Assembly: GCF_900101855.1 (NCBI RefSeq)
Contig: NZ_FMVC01000007.1
Location: forward strand, 204,345 to 268,344
Length of the DNA: 64,000 nt
Source: Flavobacterium anhuiense
GTDB lineage: Bacteria > Bacteroidota > Bacteroidia > Flavobacteriales > Flavobacteriaceae
Direction: 5' to 3'
Of the stretch, positions 44,385 to 54,229 are shown piece after piece. Position 1 is the first letter of the stretch, and each line of letters begins with the position of its first letter. Under the pieces are notes generated by a model. It ran no database searches. It was not told the DNA's origin and saw only the letters and a program-made list of their open reading frames with translations. The position numbers and the translations under genes are program-made.

Positions 44385-45791
44385 CTATCTCCAGCCACCA
44401 CCTAAAGCTCTATACAGATTAATAACAGCTTGTAATTTTTGCAAATTATCGGCTACTCCACTTAATTGTGCCGCTAAAAGATTTTGCTGTGATGTCAATA
44501 CATCCGTATAATTCGTTGACGAACTATATTCTAAAAGCTCTTGTGTAAAATCTACTGCTTTTTCTAAAGCTGCAATTTGTTTTGCTCTCGAATCTTCTTT
44601 TTCAACAGCCATTTCATACGAATACAATGCATTTGAAACTTCCTGACCTGCCACTAAAAGACTTTGCTGGAAATTATTGTAGGCTTGCAATTGTTGCGAC
44701 TGAGCTGTTGTCAATCTCATTTTATTAAGTCCGTTATTGAATAAAGGCTGTGTTAATCCTCCAATAATTGAATAAAAAATGGAATGGCTAAAAAAATCGT
44801 TCAGTTCTAAATTTGAAAAACCTGTACTTGCTGTAAGTGTCAAACTCGGATAGAAATACGTTTTAGCTAAATTAGTCGACTCAAAAGCAACTCTGAAATT
44901 AAATTCTGCTTGACGAACGTCCGGGCGGTTATTTAATAATTGTGCAGGCATTCCGATTGCGATTTTTTCAGGAATAATTTGTGTCCCCAAAACACCTCTA
45001 TCAATTGGTCCAGGAGCTTGTCCTAGCAAAATATTGATTGCATTTTCGGTTTCGCGAATATTTTGCTTCAAATCTGGAATCAAAACTTCGGCTGCATGCT
45101 GATTCGCCTCACTCTGAACAACTGCCGCACCAGTTACGATTGCGCCTTCTTTTAAAGCTTTAATCGTTTCTACATTTTCAATACGGGTTTTTAAAGTCTG
45201 TTCTGTAATTTCCAATTGTTTATCGTATGCCAAAAGCAAGAAATAATTATTCGCGATATCAGCAATCAATTGTGTCTGAACGGCTTGTTTTGCAGCATCA
45301 GAAGCTAAATAGGTCGCCAGTGCGGCTCTTTTAGAACTGCTCAATTTACCCCAAACATCAATTTCCCAAGAAGTGCTTACGCCTAATTTATAAGTCGTTG
45401 TCAGGGTATTGATGTTGATTCCTGCCGGAAAGTTTAATCCTGCCTGAGACTGTTTGTTATGCGTTACATTGGCGTCTAACTGCAGACTTGGATAATATGC
45501 CAATTTGCTCTGACGCAGAGAAGCTCTTGCTTGAACAATATTCTCAATGGCATTTTTTAAATTCAGGTTCTGATCTAATCCTTTTTGAATTAGAGCATTC
45601 AGCTTTTCATCTTTAAAAACAGTATTCCAAGGCATATCTGCAATTGTCGTAGAATCGGTTGAAGACTGATCTCGGTACAATTGGTCTGTTTTTAATGTCG
45701 TGGGACGTTCGTATTTCTTGGTAACAGAGCACGCACTGATAAGCGCAGCTGTTATTACCAGTAAAATATATTTATTTGAACTATTCGTCAT
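44385..45791 (-). CDS. Outer-membrane efflux lipoprotein (TolC/NodT family)
   Basis: 468 residues with a lipoprotein signal (LLVITAALISAC, Cys at about 21). Two repeats of the OEP fold are visible: the first with SWEIDVWGKLSSSKRAALATYLAS near 147-170, the second with FNFRVAFESTNLAKTYFYPSLTLTASTG near 298-325. It forms the outer-membrane exit duct of a tripartite pump. The gene is third in the order adaptor, RND pump, duct, 18 bases after the pump gene. It appears complete. The drug or metabolite exported cannot be told from sequence. Confidence 0.9.
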   Translation of the reverse strand: MTNSSNKYILLVITAALISACSVTKKYERPTTLKTDQLYRDQSSTDSTTIADMPWNTVFKDEKLNALIQKGLDQNLNLKNAIENIVQARASLRQSKLAYYPSLQLDANVTHNKQSQAGLNFPAGININTLTTTYKLGVSTSWEIDVWGKLSSSKRAALATYLASDAAKQAVQTQLIADIANNYFLLLAYDKQLEITEQTLKTRIENVETIKALKEGAIVTGAAVVQSEANQHAAEVLIPDLKQNIRETENAINILLGQAPGPIDRGVLGTQIIPEKIAIGMPAQLLNNRPDVRQAEFNFRVAFESTNLAKTYFYPSLTLTASTGFSNLELNDFFSHSIFYSIIGGLTQPLFNNGLNKMRLTTAQSQQLQAYNNFQQSLLVAGQEVSNALYSYEMAVEKEDSRAKQIAALEKAVDFTQELLEYSSSTNYTDVLTSQQNLLAAQLSGVADNLQKLQAVINLYRALGGGWR

Positions 45792-45809
45792 TTTTCTTGT
45801 AATTAAATT

Positions 45810-48800
45810 TTACTCTTTGTGAGCTTCTATTAAATGAATTTCGTCTTCATCATCATCGTCATCATCATAGCCATCTTTTGCCGGACCGCTTATTTTTTCC
45901 TGTAAAGTTTGGAAAATGATAAACAATACTGGAATTACGAAAACTCCTAAGATTGTTCCAATTAACATACCTCCAACGGCTCCTGTACCAATCGATCTAT
46001 TTCCTACAGCTCCCGCTCCAGAAGCAAACATTAAGGGAACCAATCCTAAAATAAAGGCAAAAGAAGTCATCAAAATAGGTCGTAAACGTGCTACAGCTCC
46101 TTCGATTGCAGCTTGCACTATTGGAAGCCCTTTTCTTCTTCTATCCAAAGCAAATTCGACAATCAAAATACCGTTTTTAGCCAGAAGACCAATCAACATG
46201 ATTAAAGAAATCTGCAGGTAAATATTACTGTTCAATTTGAAAATAATGGAGAACAAATATGCTCCTGCCAATCCAAACGGAATGGAGAATAATACGGCAA
46301 ATGGCAAAATGTAACTTTCATATTGTGCACTTAGAAGGAAGTAAACGAATACCAAACATAAAATGAAAATAAAAATCGTTTCTCCTCCAGATGCTAATTC
46401 CTCACGCGTTAATCCAGAAAATTCATAACCATAACCCGCAGGAAGATTTTCTGCCGCCACTTCCTGAATAGCTTTAATAGCATCTCCAGAACTGTAACCT
46501 GGTTTTGGTGCTCCAGTAATCGAAATTGAGGTAAATAAATTAAATCTCGAAATAGATTCTGGTCCAAAAACTCTCGTCATTTTTACAAACTCAGTAATTG
46601 GCGCCATATTTCCTGCACTATTACGGACAAAGATCTTATTCAATCCTTCGGTATTGGCTCTAAATTCTGGTGCTGCCTGAACCATTACACGGTATTGTTT
46701 CCCGAATTTGTTGAAATTGGAAGCATACAATCCACCATAGTATCCTTGCATCGTTGATAAAATGGTATTTACCGAAACTCCCGCATCTTTCGCTTTCGCT
46801 AAATTAATATCCATCATATACTGAGGGAAACCAGGGTTGAATGGTGTTGTCGCGTATTGAATTTCTGGACGCTCAGATAATTTGGCTAAGAATTCGTTAT
46901 TTACTTTATAGAATTCAGCTGTTGTATGTCCACCTTTATCTTGCAATTGGAATTCGAATCCTCCACTTTGTCCAAAACCTTGAATAGTTGGAGGTGAAAT
47001 AAAGAAAATATTTGCTTCACGAATACCGCTTGTTTTAGCAAAAAGCTGTCCGATTACATCATCGACACTCAAATCACGTTCGTCCCAAGGTTTCAATTTC
47101 ACGATAACCATACTGTAAGCACTACCTGCTCCAGCGGTAAAGTTCTGCCCCACAATGCGAAGTGTATTTTTAACTCCTGGAATGGTTTTCGCAATGCTAT
47201 CTACTCGCTTTGCAATGACATCCGAACGTTCCATAGAAGCAGATGGCGGTAAGCTGATGTTAGCAAAAACAGTCCCCTGATCTTCTGAAGGAACGAAAGC
47301 CGAAGGCGTAGTTTTCATCATATAAACCAATGCCAAACCAGCAATTACAATCGATGCTAATGCAATCCATTTTTTAGCAGAAAGAAAACTTACCGAGCGT
47401 TTGTATCTTGCCGTAACATTATCGAATGCAACGTTAAATGAAGTGTAAAAACGCTGCAAATAACTTTTATGTTTATGGTCATCAGCGTGCGGTTTCAATA
47501 AAAGCGCACATAAAGCCGGACTTAATGTCAAGGCGTTTACTGCAGAAAGAATAATCGCAACTGCCAGTGTAATACCAAACTGTTTGTAAAAAACTCCTGT
47601 AGATCCTGTAATAAAGGTAACGGGAATAAATACCGCAGCCATTACCAATGTAATCGAAATAATCGCTCCAGAAATTTCGTCCATTGCGTGAATAGTCGCT
47701 TTTTTAGCCGATTTATATCCGTGATCCAGTTTGGCGTGAACGGCCTCGACGACCACAATTGCATCGTCGACCACAATACCAATGGCGAGTACCATCGCAA
47801 AAAGCGTCAATAAGTTAATCGTGAATCCGAATAAATTCAGGAAGAAAAACGTTCCTACAATTGCAACTGGAACCGCAATCGCCGGAATTAATGTCGATCT
47901 AAAATCCTGAAGGAAAATAAATACTACAATGAAAACCAATATAAAGGCTTCAACTAAAGTATGAATTACTTTTTCTATAGAAGCATCCAAGTTTTCGTTA
48001 ACATCCACCATGATGGTGTATTTCATTCCTTTTGGAAAACTTTTCGCTGCTTCTTCAATCAGTTTTTTAGAATTGATGATTACATCACGCGCATTTGATC
48101 CGGGAGTCTGGCTAATTGCCATTGCTGCCGATTCCACACCGTTTGTTTTAATAGTTGACGAATAACTTAAAGACCCAAGCTCTACTTTGGCTACATCTTT
48201 AAGTCTTAGCATCTGCCCGTTTCCAACCGATTTTATGACGATATTCTCAAATTCCTGAGCGCTTGTTAAACGTCCTTTGTATTTAATTACATATTGAAAT
48301 GCCTGATTTCCGTTTTCACCAAATTTACCTGGCGCTGCTTCAATATTTTGTTCTGCCAATGCAGCCGAAATATCACTCGGAATCAGTTTATATTGCTGCA
48401 TTATATCTGGTTTTAGCCAGATTCTCATGGAGTAATCTTTCGCACCAAAAACAGTTACATCTCCTACCCCAACAACACGCTGGATTTGAGGCACAAGGTT
48501 AATCTTTGCATAATTTTGAAGAAACGTCTGATCGTATGCTTTATCATCGCTGTATAAAGAAAAGATCAATAAGTTACTACTCTGGCTTTTGGTTACCGTA
48601 ACCCCAGCCTGAGTTACCTCTACAGGCAGTAAACTAGTCGCGCGAGAAACCCTGTTCTGAACGTTTACCGCTGCTAAGTCAGGATTGGTACCAACTTTAA
48701 AGAAAACTTTTATCGATGCGTTACCATCATTTGTTGCTGTAGAAGTCATGTACGTCATGTTTTCTACACCATTAATTTGCTCTTCAAGCGGAATCACGAT

Positions 48801-48980
48801 ACTTTTCAGTACCACATCGGCATTGGCTCCGGTATAACTTGCCGCAACGTTCACCGTTGGCGGTGCGATATCCGGATATTGGGAAATCGGTAACTCAATT
48901 AGGCCTAAAACACCTAAAATAACGATAATAACAGATATTACCGTCGAGAGTACGGGTCTTTGTATAAATTTTTTAAACAT
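45810..48980 (-). CDS. RND efflux pump, HAE1 (AcrB) family
   Basis: 1056 residues with twelve membrane segments and two large periplasmic loops. The start MFKKFIQRPVLSTVISVIIVILGVLGL and the first-loop motif LPISQYPDIAPPTV are typical of HAE1 pumps. The proton-relay Asp pair is in AIGIVVDDAIVVVEAV near 404-405. The C-terminus ends in an unusual acidic tail with six consecutive Asp residues. The protein exports hydrophobic compounds using the proton gradient, together with the adaptor (six-base spacer upstream) and the duct. The operon is divergent from a LytS/LytTR pair that may regulate it. Confidence 0.92.
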   Translation of the reverse strand: MFKKFIQRPVLSTVISVIIVILGVLGLIELPISQYPDIAPPTVNVAASYTGANADVVLKSIVIPLEEQINGVENMTYMTSTATNDGNASIKVFFKVGTNPDLAAVNVQNRVSRATSLLPVEVTQAGVTVTKSQSSNLLIFSLYSDDKAYDQTFLQNYAKINLVPQIQRVVGVGDVTVFGAKDYSMRIWLKPDIMQQYKLIPSDISAALAEQNIEAAPGKFGENGNQAFQYVIKYKGRLTSAQEFENIVIKSVGNGQMLRLKDVAKVELGSLSYSSTIKTNGVESAAMAISQTPGSNARDVIINSKKLIEEAAKSFPKGMKYTIMVDVNENLDASIEKVIHTLVEAFILVFIVVFIFLQDFRSTLIPAIAVPVAIVGTFFFLNLFGFTINLLTLFAMVLAIGIVVDDAIVVVEAVHAKLDHGYKSAKKATIHAMDEISGAIISITLVMAAVFIPVTFITGSTGVFYKQFGITLAVAIILSAVNALTLSPALCALLLKPHADDHKHKSYLQRFYTSFNVAFDNVTARYKRSVSFLSAKKWIALASIVIAGLALVYMMKTTPSAFVPSEDQGTVFANISLPPSASMERSDVIAKRVDSIAKTIPGVKNTLRIVGQNFTAGAGSAYSMVIVKLKPWDERDLSVDDVIGQLFAKTSGIREANIFFISPPTIQGFGQSGGFEFQLQDKGGHTTAEFYKVNNEFLAKLSERPEIQYATTPFNPGFPQYMMDINLAKAKDAGVSVNTILSTMQGYYGGLYASNFNKFGKQYRVMVQAAPEFRANTEGLNKIFVRNSAGNMAPITEFVKMTRVFGPESISRFNLFTSISITGAPKPGYSSGDAIKAIQEVAAENLPAGYGYEFSGLTREELASGGETIFIFILCLVFVYFLLSAQYESYILPFAVLFSIPFGLAGAYLFSIIFKLNSNIYLQISLIMLIGLLAKNGILIVEFALDRRRKGLPIVQAAIEGAVARLRPILMTSFAFILGLVPLMFASGAGAVGNRSIGTGAVGGMLIGTILGVFVIPVLFIIFQTLQEKISGPAKDGYDDDDDDEDEIHLIEAHKE

Positions 48981-48985
48981 TTCTT

Positions 48986-50140
48986 TTATTTTAAATCGGC
49001 GTAAACTGTTTCTGGGCTTTGATTTTGAGGTTTAATTTCAGTTCCTTCTTTTAATGAAGCAACTCCTTCCAATACAATTTCATCACCAGGTTTCAAACCA
49101 CTCGTCACCACATAATAGTTTCCTGCTGAATTGTCAAGTACAGTGATATTCGCATTTCTTGTCTTTTTGTCTTTACCAACAACTACTGCGAACATTTTAT
49201 CCTGAAGTTCAAAAGTGGCGCTTTGCGGTATTATAATGGCATCTTTAACGAAATTCGGAATCTGCACTGTTGTACTGCTTCCGCTTCTGATAACTCCTTT
49301 TGGGTTTGGGAAACGTGCTCTAAAATTTACGGTACCTGTTTCTGTATTGATTAATCCGTTTACAGTTTCTATTTTTCCTTTTTGATCATAAGTCGACCCG
49401 TCAGAAAGCACTAAAGAAACTTCGGGCATACTTTTTATTTTTTGATTTAATGAACCTCCTGCATCTTTTGTGAAATTTAGCAGTACTTTTTCATTCATGG
49501 CAAAATAAGCATAGACATTACCAATACTTGAAACTGTTGTTAAAGGCTCTGCTGTATTTGAACTTACCAAACTTCCTAAACGAAACGGAATCGAGCCTAC
49601 AACTCCATTTACAGGGCTCGTTACAGTGGTATATCCTAAATTAACTTTAGCATTTACTAAAGCGGCATTGGCCTGAGCTAAAGATGCCATAGCCGACTCA
49701 TAAGTGTATTGAGCAGATTCTAGATCGTATTTGCTGATAATCCCTTTTTCAACCAATGGTTTCACTTTATTTACAGCCAATTTTGCCGAGCTTACCTCTG
49801 CCTGAGCGCTTTTAATGCTTGCCGTTGCAGTACGAACTTGCTGCTCATACTCTGGAGCACTGATTTTAAATAATGGTTGTCCTGCTTTTACGACTGCTCC
49901 TTCATCAACAAAAATTTTATCAATATAACCTTCCACTCTTGGGCGGATTTCTATGTTTTGCTGTCCTTGAATACTAGCAGGAAAATCGCTGTTCAAAGTC
50001 GCTGATTCCGGCTGTAATGTCACAGTTTTATATTCTTTAATCTGCGGTGCACCTCCGGCCTGAGCCGATTTATCATTTTTACCGCAAGAAGCGATAATAA
50101 GTGATGCTGCGAGAATGCTTAAAAATGATGGCTTATTCAT
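48986..50140 (-). CDS. RND efflux periplasmic adaptor (AcrA/MFP family)
   Basis: 384 residues with a lipoprotein signal (ILAASLIIASC, Cys at 19). The biotinyl-lipoyl motif IEIRPRVEGYIDKIFVDEGAVVKAGQPLFKI (about 64-94, in two halves) surrounds a helical hairpin at about 95-165 (KVKPLVEKGIISKYDLESAQ). VNLGYTTVTSPVNGVVG returns to the lipoyl half. It bridges the RND pump and the outer-membrane duct. It is the first gene of the operon, six bases ahead of the pump gene, and divergent from the LytS gene across 266 bases. Confidence 0.92.
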   Translation of the reverse strand: MNKPSFLSILAASLIIASCGKNDKSAQAGGAPQIKEYKTVTLQPESATLNSDFPASIQGQQNIEIRPRVEGYIDKIFVDEGAVVKAGQPLFKISAPEYEQQVRTATASIKSAQAEVSSAKLAVNKVKPLVEKGIISKYDLESAQYTYESAMASLAQANAALVNAKVNLGYTTVTSPVNGVVGSIPFRLGSLVSSNTAEPLTTVSSIGNVYAYFAMNEKVLLNFTKDAGGSLNQKIKSMPEVSLVLSDGSTYDQKGKIETVNGLINTETGTVNFRARFPNPKGVIRSGSSTTVQIPNFVKDAIIIPQSATFELQDKMFAVVVGKDKKTRNANITVLDNSAGNYYVVTSGLKPGDEIVLEGVASLKEGTEIKPQNQSPETVYADLK

Positions 50141-50406
50141 TGTGAAAAATGTGTAGTTATCGATTATATGCCAACAAAAGAAATAAAATATTACGCACGA
50201 AATTTTTCAAATAGACGAACAGCAAGAGACAATCGATAAAGATAAGATGAGAACCGATGGAATTTTTCAAAATATTAAACAACTGTTTAATTTTTATCTT
50301 ATCGGCTCTAAAATGCTTTTTAGAGACTCTAAATACGGTTTTAGCGATTGCTCAAAATTTGTATTCAAATAAAATGTAATATTGTCGATATAAACTATAA
50401 ATTGTA

Positions 50407-51453
50407 ATGACACCGAATATTTTCAGACCTTATTTATTTACCGGATTACACATTCTTGGCTGGTCTTTATTAGGATATCTGATGCTGTTTTATATTCCGC
50501 TTACTTGGAATGTTGTGCTTCCGCAAGTATTCTGGCTTTGGCAGAGCATAGTGCTAATTTTACTAATGGTTCTATTTTATTCTACAGCAAAAATCATAGT
50601 TCCAAAAACCATCATAAAAGACAATACTTCCCCTTTCTTGCTTTGGGCATTTGCGGCTGTTATTGCCATGCAGCTCATCGCTTATTTCTATACCTCACAA
50701 ACCGATCTTCATAATCAGATTATGAAAGCCATTGGTTTTAAAAAATATAAAAATCCTTATTTTGACAATTATGTTTTTACTTTGACATTATTGGTTTTAG
50801 GAATAAGCACCAGTTGGGCCATGTTACAGCATTGGCAAAAAGCAGCGCAGCATAAACAGAAACTCGAACAAGACAAAACTGTAGCTGAGTTAGCAATGCT
50901 AAAAGCGCAAATAAATCCGCATTTTTTCTTTAATTCGCTTAATAGCATCTATTCGTTAACGTATACCAACATTGAGGATTCTAGAAATGCGCTTCATACT
51001 TTAAGCCGCATGATGCGCTATTTGCTTTACAGCACGGAAGAAAAAACAACTTTGCTGAAAGAAGCTGAATTTATGAAAGATTTCATTGCTTTAATGAAAC
51101 TTCGCGCCAATAGCAAACTGACCATTACAACAGATATTCCTGAAAAAATACACGATTACCCAATTGTTCCGATGTTATTATTACCTTTAGTAGAAAATGC
51201 TTTTAAACACGGCGTTCATGCCACAGATAAAAGTGAGATTTACATAAAGCTTACACAAAATGAAAGCGAATTGGAGTTTGAAGTAGAAAATACTTATTTC
51301 GAAAAAACAGCTGTTTCTGATGTGGGTGGAATTGGTTTAGCCAACACCAAGCGAAGATTACAATTGATTTATCCAAATCAGCATTTTATTTCTTTTGGAG
51401 TTACCGATCACGGAACGTATAAAATTAAGTTGAAGATAAATTTAGAGCAATGA
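50407..51453 (+). CDS. LytS-type membrane sensor histidine kinase
   Basis: 348 residues. Four membrane segments lie within residues 8-142, followed by a short coiled region. The His_kinase domain starts LKAQINPHFFFNSLNS with phospho-acceptor His172; the ATP-binding part shows PMLLLPLVENAFKHGVH near 259-275 and GIGLANTKRRLQLIYP near 308-323. It senses an unknown signal and phosphorylates the response regulator encoded next, whose start overlaps its stop by four bases. The pair is divergent from the RND efflux operon, so control of efflux is plausible but not shown. Confidence 0.9.
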   Translation: MTPNIFRPYLFTGLHILGWSLLGYLMLFYIPLTWNVVLPQVFWLWQSIVLILLMVLFYSTAKIIVPKTIIKDNTSPFLLWAFAAVIAMQLIAYFYTSQTDLHNQIMKAIGFKKYKNPYFDNYVFTLTLLVLGISTSWAMLQHWQKAAQHKQKLEQDKTVAELAMLKAQINPHFFFNSLNSIYSLTYTNIEDSRNALHTLSRMMRYLLYSTEEKTTLLKEAEFMKDFIALMKLRANSKLTITTDIPEKIHDYPIVPMLLLPLVENAFKHGVHATDKSEIYIKLTQNESELEFEVENTYFEKTAVSDVGGIGLANTKRRLQLIYPNQHFISFGVTDHGTYKIKLKINLEQ

Positions 51454-52181
51454 CAGTATTAAAATGTATAGCAGTAGATGACGAACCATTGGCTTTAAGA
51501 TTGGTGCAAACTTTTATAGAGCAAACTCCGTTTTTAGAATTAATTTCTACTTGCGACAATGCCGTTGATGCCATGGGACTTATCAGGGAAACAAAACCCG
51601 ATTTAGTTTTCTTGGATATCAATATGCCCAATTTAAGCGGAATGGAGCTGGCAAGGTTAATACAGGATCAAGCTGGACCATTGCCAAAAATTATTTTTAC
51701 GACTGCTTACAATCATTATGCAATTGAAGGGTATAAAGTAAATGCTGTGGATTATCTTTTAAAACCTTTCAGCTACGAAGAATTTCTGCGCGCCTCTAGC
51801 AAAGTTTTACAATTGTCTGAAGAAGCTAATAATCATTTTAATCCCATTGCTGCTGATGACAAGTTTATCTTTTTGAAAGTTGAATACCAATGGGTTAGAA
51901 TTTCACTAAAAGATATCACGTACATTGAAAGCCTGAAAGATTATGTAAAAGTACATCTTGAGGATTCTCAGAAAGCTTTGTTATCGCTCATTTCCCTCAA
52001 AGCTTTAGAAGAAAAACTGCCTTCGTCAAAATTTATGCGAGTGCATCGTTCTTTCATTGTTTCATTAGATAAAATAAGCGCCATCAGCAAAAACTCCATT
52101 TTTATTGATAAAATAGAAATAACAGTTGGCGAACAATATAAGGAAGCCTTTAAAACATTGGTCGATAAATGGCTGAAATAA
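51450..52181 (+). CDS. LytTR-family response regulator
   Basis: 243 residues. The receiver domain has the acidic pair near residues 10-11 (VDDEP), phospho-acceptor Asp56 in LVFLDINMP, and Lys in DYLLKPFSYEEF. The LytTR DNA-binding domain occupies about 140-243 (YIESLKDYVKVHL, KFMRVHRSFIVSLDKI). It is the partner of the overlapping kinase gene. Targets are usually promoters with paired short repeats; none was identified here. A small DUF3861 gene follows after 18 bases and may be in the same transcript. Confidence 0.92.
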   Translation: MTVLKCIAVDDEPLALRLVQTFIEQTPFLELISTCDNAVDAMGLIRETKPDLVFLDINMPNLSGMELARLIQDQAGPLPKIIFTTAYNHYAIEGYKVNAVDYLLKPFSYEEFLRASSKVLQLSEEANNHFNPIAADDKFIFLKVEYQWVRISLKDITYIESLKDYVKVHLEDSQKALLSLISLKALEEKLPSSKFMRVHRSFIVSLDKISAISKNSIFIDKIEITVGEQYKEAFKTLVDKWLK

Positions 52182-52199
52182 AATTAGAATTACAAAATC

Positions 52200-52493
52200 A
52201 TGGAAAAAAGATCAAACAAATATTACCTTACTTTAAGTCTTAAGGAATATGCAAACGGTGAAACGAAACCAGCAAAAGAACTCGGAATAGAATTTGACAA
52301 TCACGACGAAATTTTTGGAATCATTGAAAAAATCAAACAAAAAAATATTTTTGCAAACGATTCAGAAGCAGTTCAATTTGCTTTAGGATTAAAATTGTTT
52401 AGCGAAATCAAATTAAAAAATCGCAAAAACCCTCTTTTTGACGAATTGAACGAAGTTTTTCCCATTTTCATGAAAAAATTAAAAAGTCTTTAA
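52200..52493 (+). CDS. DUF3861 family small protein
   Basis: 97 residues, soluble, no signal. The sequence fits DUF3861 along its length: KYYLTLSLKEYANGE, EFDNHDEIFGIIEKIKQK, AVQFALGLKLFSEIKLKNRKNPLFDEL and FMKKLKSL at the end. The family has no known function. The gene begins 18 bases after the LytTR regulator in the same direction, so co-transcription is likely. Length is normal for the family. Confidence 0.8.
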   Translation: MEKRSNKYYLTLSLKEYANGETKPAKELGIEFDNHDEIFGIIEKIKQKNIFANDSEAVQFALGLKLFSEIKLKNRKNPLFDELNEVFPIFMKKLKSL

Positions 52494-52556
52494 AATCTTC
52501 TTTAAAAATAAGGACTCAGCTCAATTTCTTGTAAAATAATAAATGTTAAATTTCTG

Positions 52557-52712
52557 CTAAGATGAAGACAATCCAATTCGTATTGGCAATATTTTATCAC
52601 AATTTTCCGTTCCAATTAAGCATGTCCCACTAAATGCTTTTTCCAAAAGAAGTTTAATTTCTCTTTTGAATTCTACTGCTCCATATAAAATGGCATCAGC
52701 ATTTAGGCATTC
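52557..52712 (-). pseudogene. Possible gene remnant in the spacer
   Basis: An open stretch of 52 codons without a start reads like protein (GAVEFKREIKLLLEKAFSG, then LPIRIGL) and ends at a TAG. It is bounded upstream by an in-frame stop. I do not recognise the family. It may be the tail of a decayed gene or chance. The rest of the 52,494-52,838 spacer shows nothing beyond AT-rich sequence. Confidence 0.2.
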
Positions 52713-52838
52713 TTAATTGAAAATAAACAGAGAATTCATTCGAAACTGACCATTTCAACCTTAACGAATCTCTATTCTTCTCTTTCGAAATGTTCGATAA
52801 TGCAAAAATTTATTGTTAACCATTAAAATAAAAGCATT

Positions 52839-54068
52839 ATGATAATTCAAAAAAGTATTTTTCTTCTTGCAGGAATTCTTGTTTTAGGCAGTTGCTCTAA
52901 TAACGACAATACTGACGGAGGCACAGATCCAGGACCAACGGGGCCTCCTGTAGAAACGGGAGCGGCAAATACGACTTATCAGCCCGCTTTTGCAGGGCAG
53001 ACACGCGCAGGAAGTATCCAAACTACCACCGAAATTGAATCTAAAATTATTACCAGCGGCTTAAGCGCTCCGTGGGGAGTTGCTTATCTTCCTGACGGAC
53101 GTCTGCTTGTAACTGAAAAAGCAGGCAAAATTAAAATCGTAACTCAAGCAGGTGTTATCAGTAATGCCTTAACTGGCGTTCCCGCTGTTAATCCAGATAG
53201 CCAAGGCGGATTGCTTGGAATTTGTCTAGATCCTGCATTTGCTACAAATAGAATGGTTTATTGGGTATTCTCTGAAGTTGTAGGGGGCGGAAATATTACC
53301 GCTGTTGCGAAAGGAAGAATTTCAGACGACGAAAAAGCAATTGAAAATGCAACCGTAATTTATCGTTCTAACACGCCGAACGCAAGCACACTGCATTACG
53401 GAGGGCGAGTTCTATTTGATAAAACTGGAAATTTATTTGTAAGCATTGGCGAGAGATCAGTTTTAGAAACACGTCCGTTGGCGCAATCTGTAACAAGCAG
53501 TTTGGGTAAAATTGTTCGTATCACAACAAGCGGACAGGCAGCACCAGGAAATCCAGCGTTTACTCAGGCTGGGGCTCTACCAGAACTTTATACCATCGGA
53601 CATAGAAATCCACAGGGATTAGCTATACATCCAACTACAGGCGAATTATGGCAAAGTGAGCACGGGCCTAGAGGCGGTGACGAAATTAACCGAATTAAAG
53701 CTGGAGCAAATTACGGCTGGCCAACAATTACTTACGGAATTGAATATAGTGGTACGAAAATTGGAGAGGGTATTACGCAGCAAACCGGAATGGAACAGCC
53801 TGTTTATTATTGGGATCCTGTAGTTTCACCAAGCGGTATGACGTTTTACGCCGGAAAGCGTGTTCCTGAATGGCAAAATAATCTTTTTATTGGTTCTTTG
53901 AGCGGTATGCATATTGTACGCTTAGCTTTTAAAGACAATAAAGTGGCTGGAGAAGAAAGATTATTGGCTGGAGAAGGACAAAGATTTAGAGATATTACAC
54001 AAGGAAAAGATGAAGCATTATACGCCGTTACCGATCAAGGAAGACTTTACAAAATAGATAAAAAGTAA
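52839..54068 (+). CDS. PQQ-dependent sugar dehydrogenase-like lipoprotein (GSDH family)
   Basis: 409 residues with a lipoprotein signal (LLAGILVLGSC) followed by a Gly/Pro/Asp-rich linker (about 20-45). The six-bladed soluble glucose dehydrogenase fold is supported by SGLSAPWGVAYLPDGRLLVTEKAGKI, DSQGGLLGICLDPAF, HYGGRVLFDKTGNLFVSIGER, GHRNPQGLAIHPTTGELWQSEHGPRGGDEIN and GANYGWPTITYG. Family members oxidise aldoses with PQQ and calcium; many Bacteroidota homologues are uncharacterised. Surface or periplasmic location. It stands alone and is followed by a strong terminator. No PQQ biosynthesis genes are in the window. Confidence 0.83.
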   Translation: MIIQKSIFLLAGILVLGSCSNNDNTDGGTDPGPTGPPVETGAANTTYQPAFAGQTRAGSIQTTTEIESKIITSGLSAPWGVAYLPDGRLLVTEKAGKIKIVTQAGVISNALTGVPAVNPDSQGGLLGICLDPAFATNRMVYWVFSEVVGGGNITAVAKGRISDDEKAIENATVIYRSNTPNASTLHYGGRVLFDKTGNLFVSIGERSVLETRPLAQSVTSSLGKIVRITTSGQAAPGNPAFTQAGALPELYTIGHRNPQGLAIHPTTGELWQSEHGPRGGDEINRIKAGANYGWPTITYGIEYSGTKIGEGITQQTGMEQPVYYWDPVVSPSGMTFYAGKRVPEWQNNLFIGSLSGMHIVRLAFKDNKVAGEERLLAGEGQRFRDITQGKDEALYAVTDQGRLYKIDKK

Positions 54069-54090
54069 ACTTGTTCATCTATACATGCCA

Positions 54091-54125
54091 AAAAAACGCC
54101 CCAAATATGGGGCGTTTCGTGTTTT
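54091..54125. terminator. Bidirectional terminator after the sugar dehydrogenase gene
   Basis: Stem AAACGCCCC / GGGGCGTTT with a 6-base loop and flanking A/T tracts, between convergent genes. Confidence 0.82.
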
Positions 54126-54144
54126 TAAGATTTTGTTTTTTTTA

Positions 54145-54222
54145 GTTTCAGGTTTCAGGTTTCAAGTTAAACGCAACGGAATAAAATCTGAAACATGGAA
54201 CTTGAAACCTGAAACCTGAAAC
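54145..54222. repeat. 24-base perfect inverted repeat of GTTTCAG units
   Basis: Left arm 54145-54168 contains GTTTCAGGTTTCAGG and ends TTTCAAGTT; the right arm 54199-54222 is its exact complement. Each arm is a short tandem of GGTTTCA. It lies between the terminator and the stop of the redox gene. Confidence 0.65.
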
Positions 54223-54229
54223 AAAAAAC

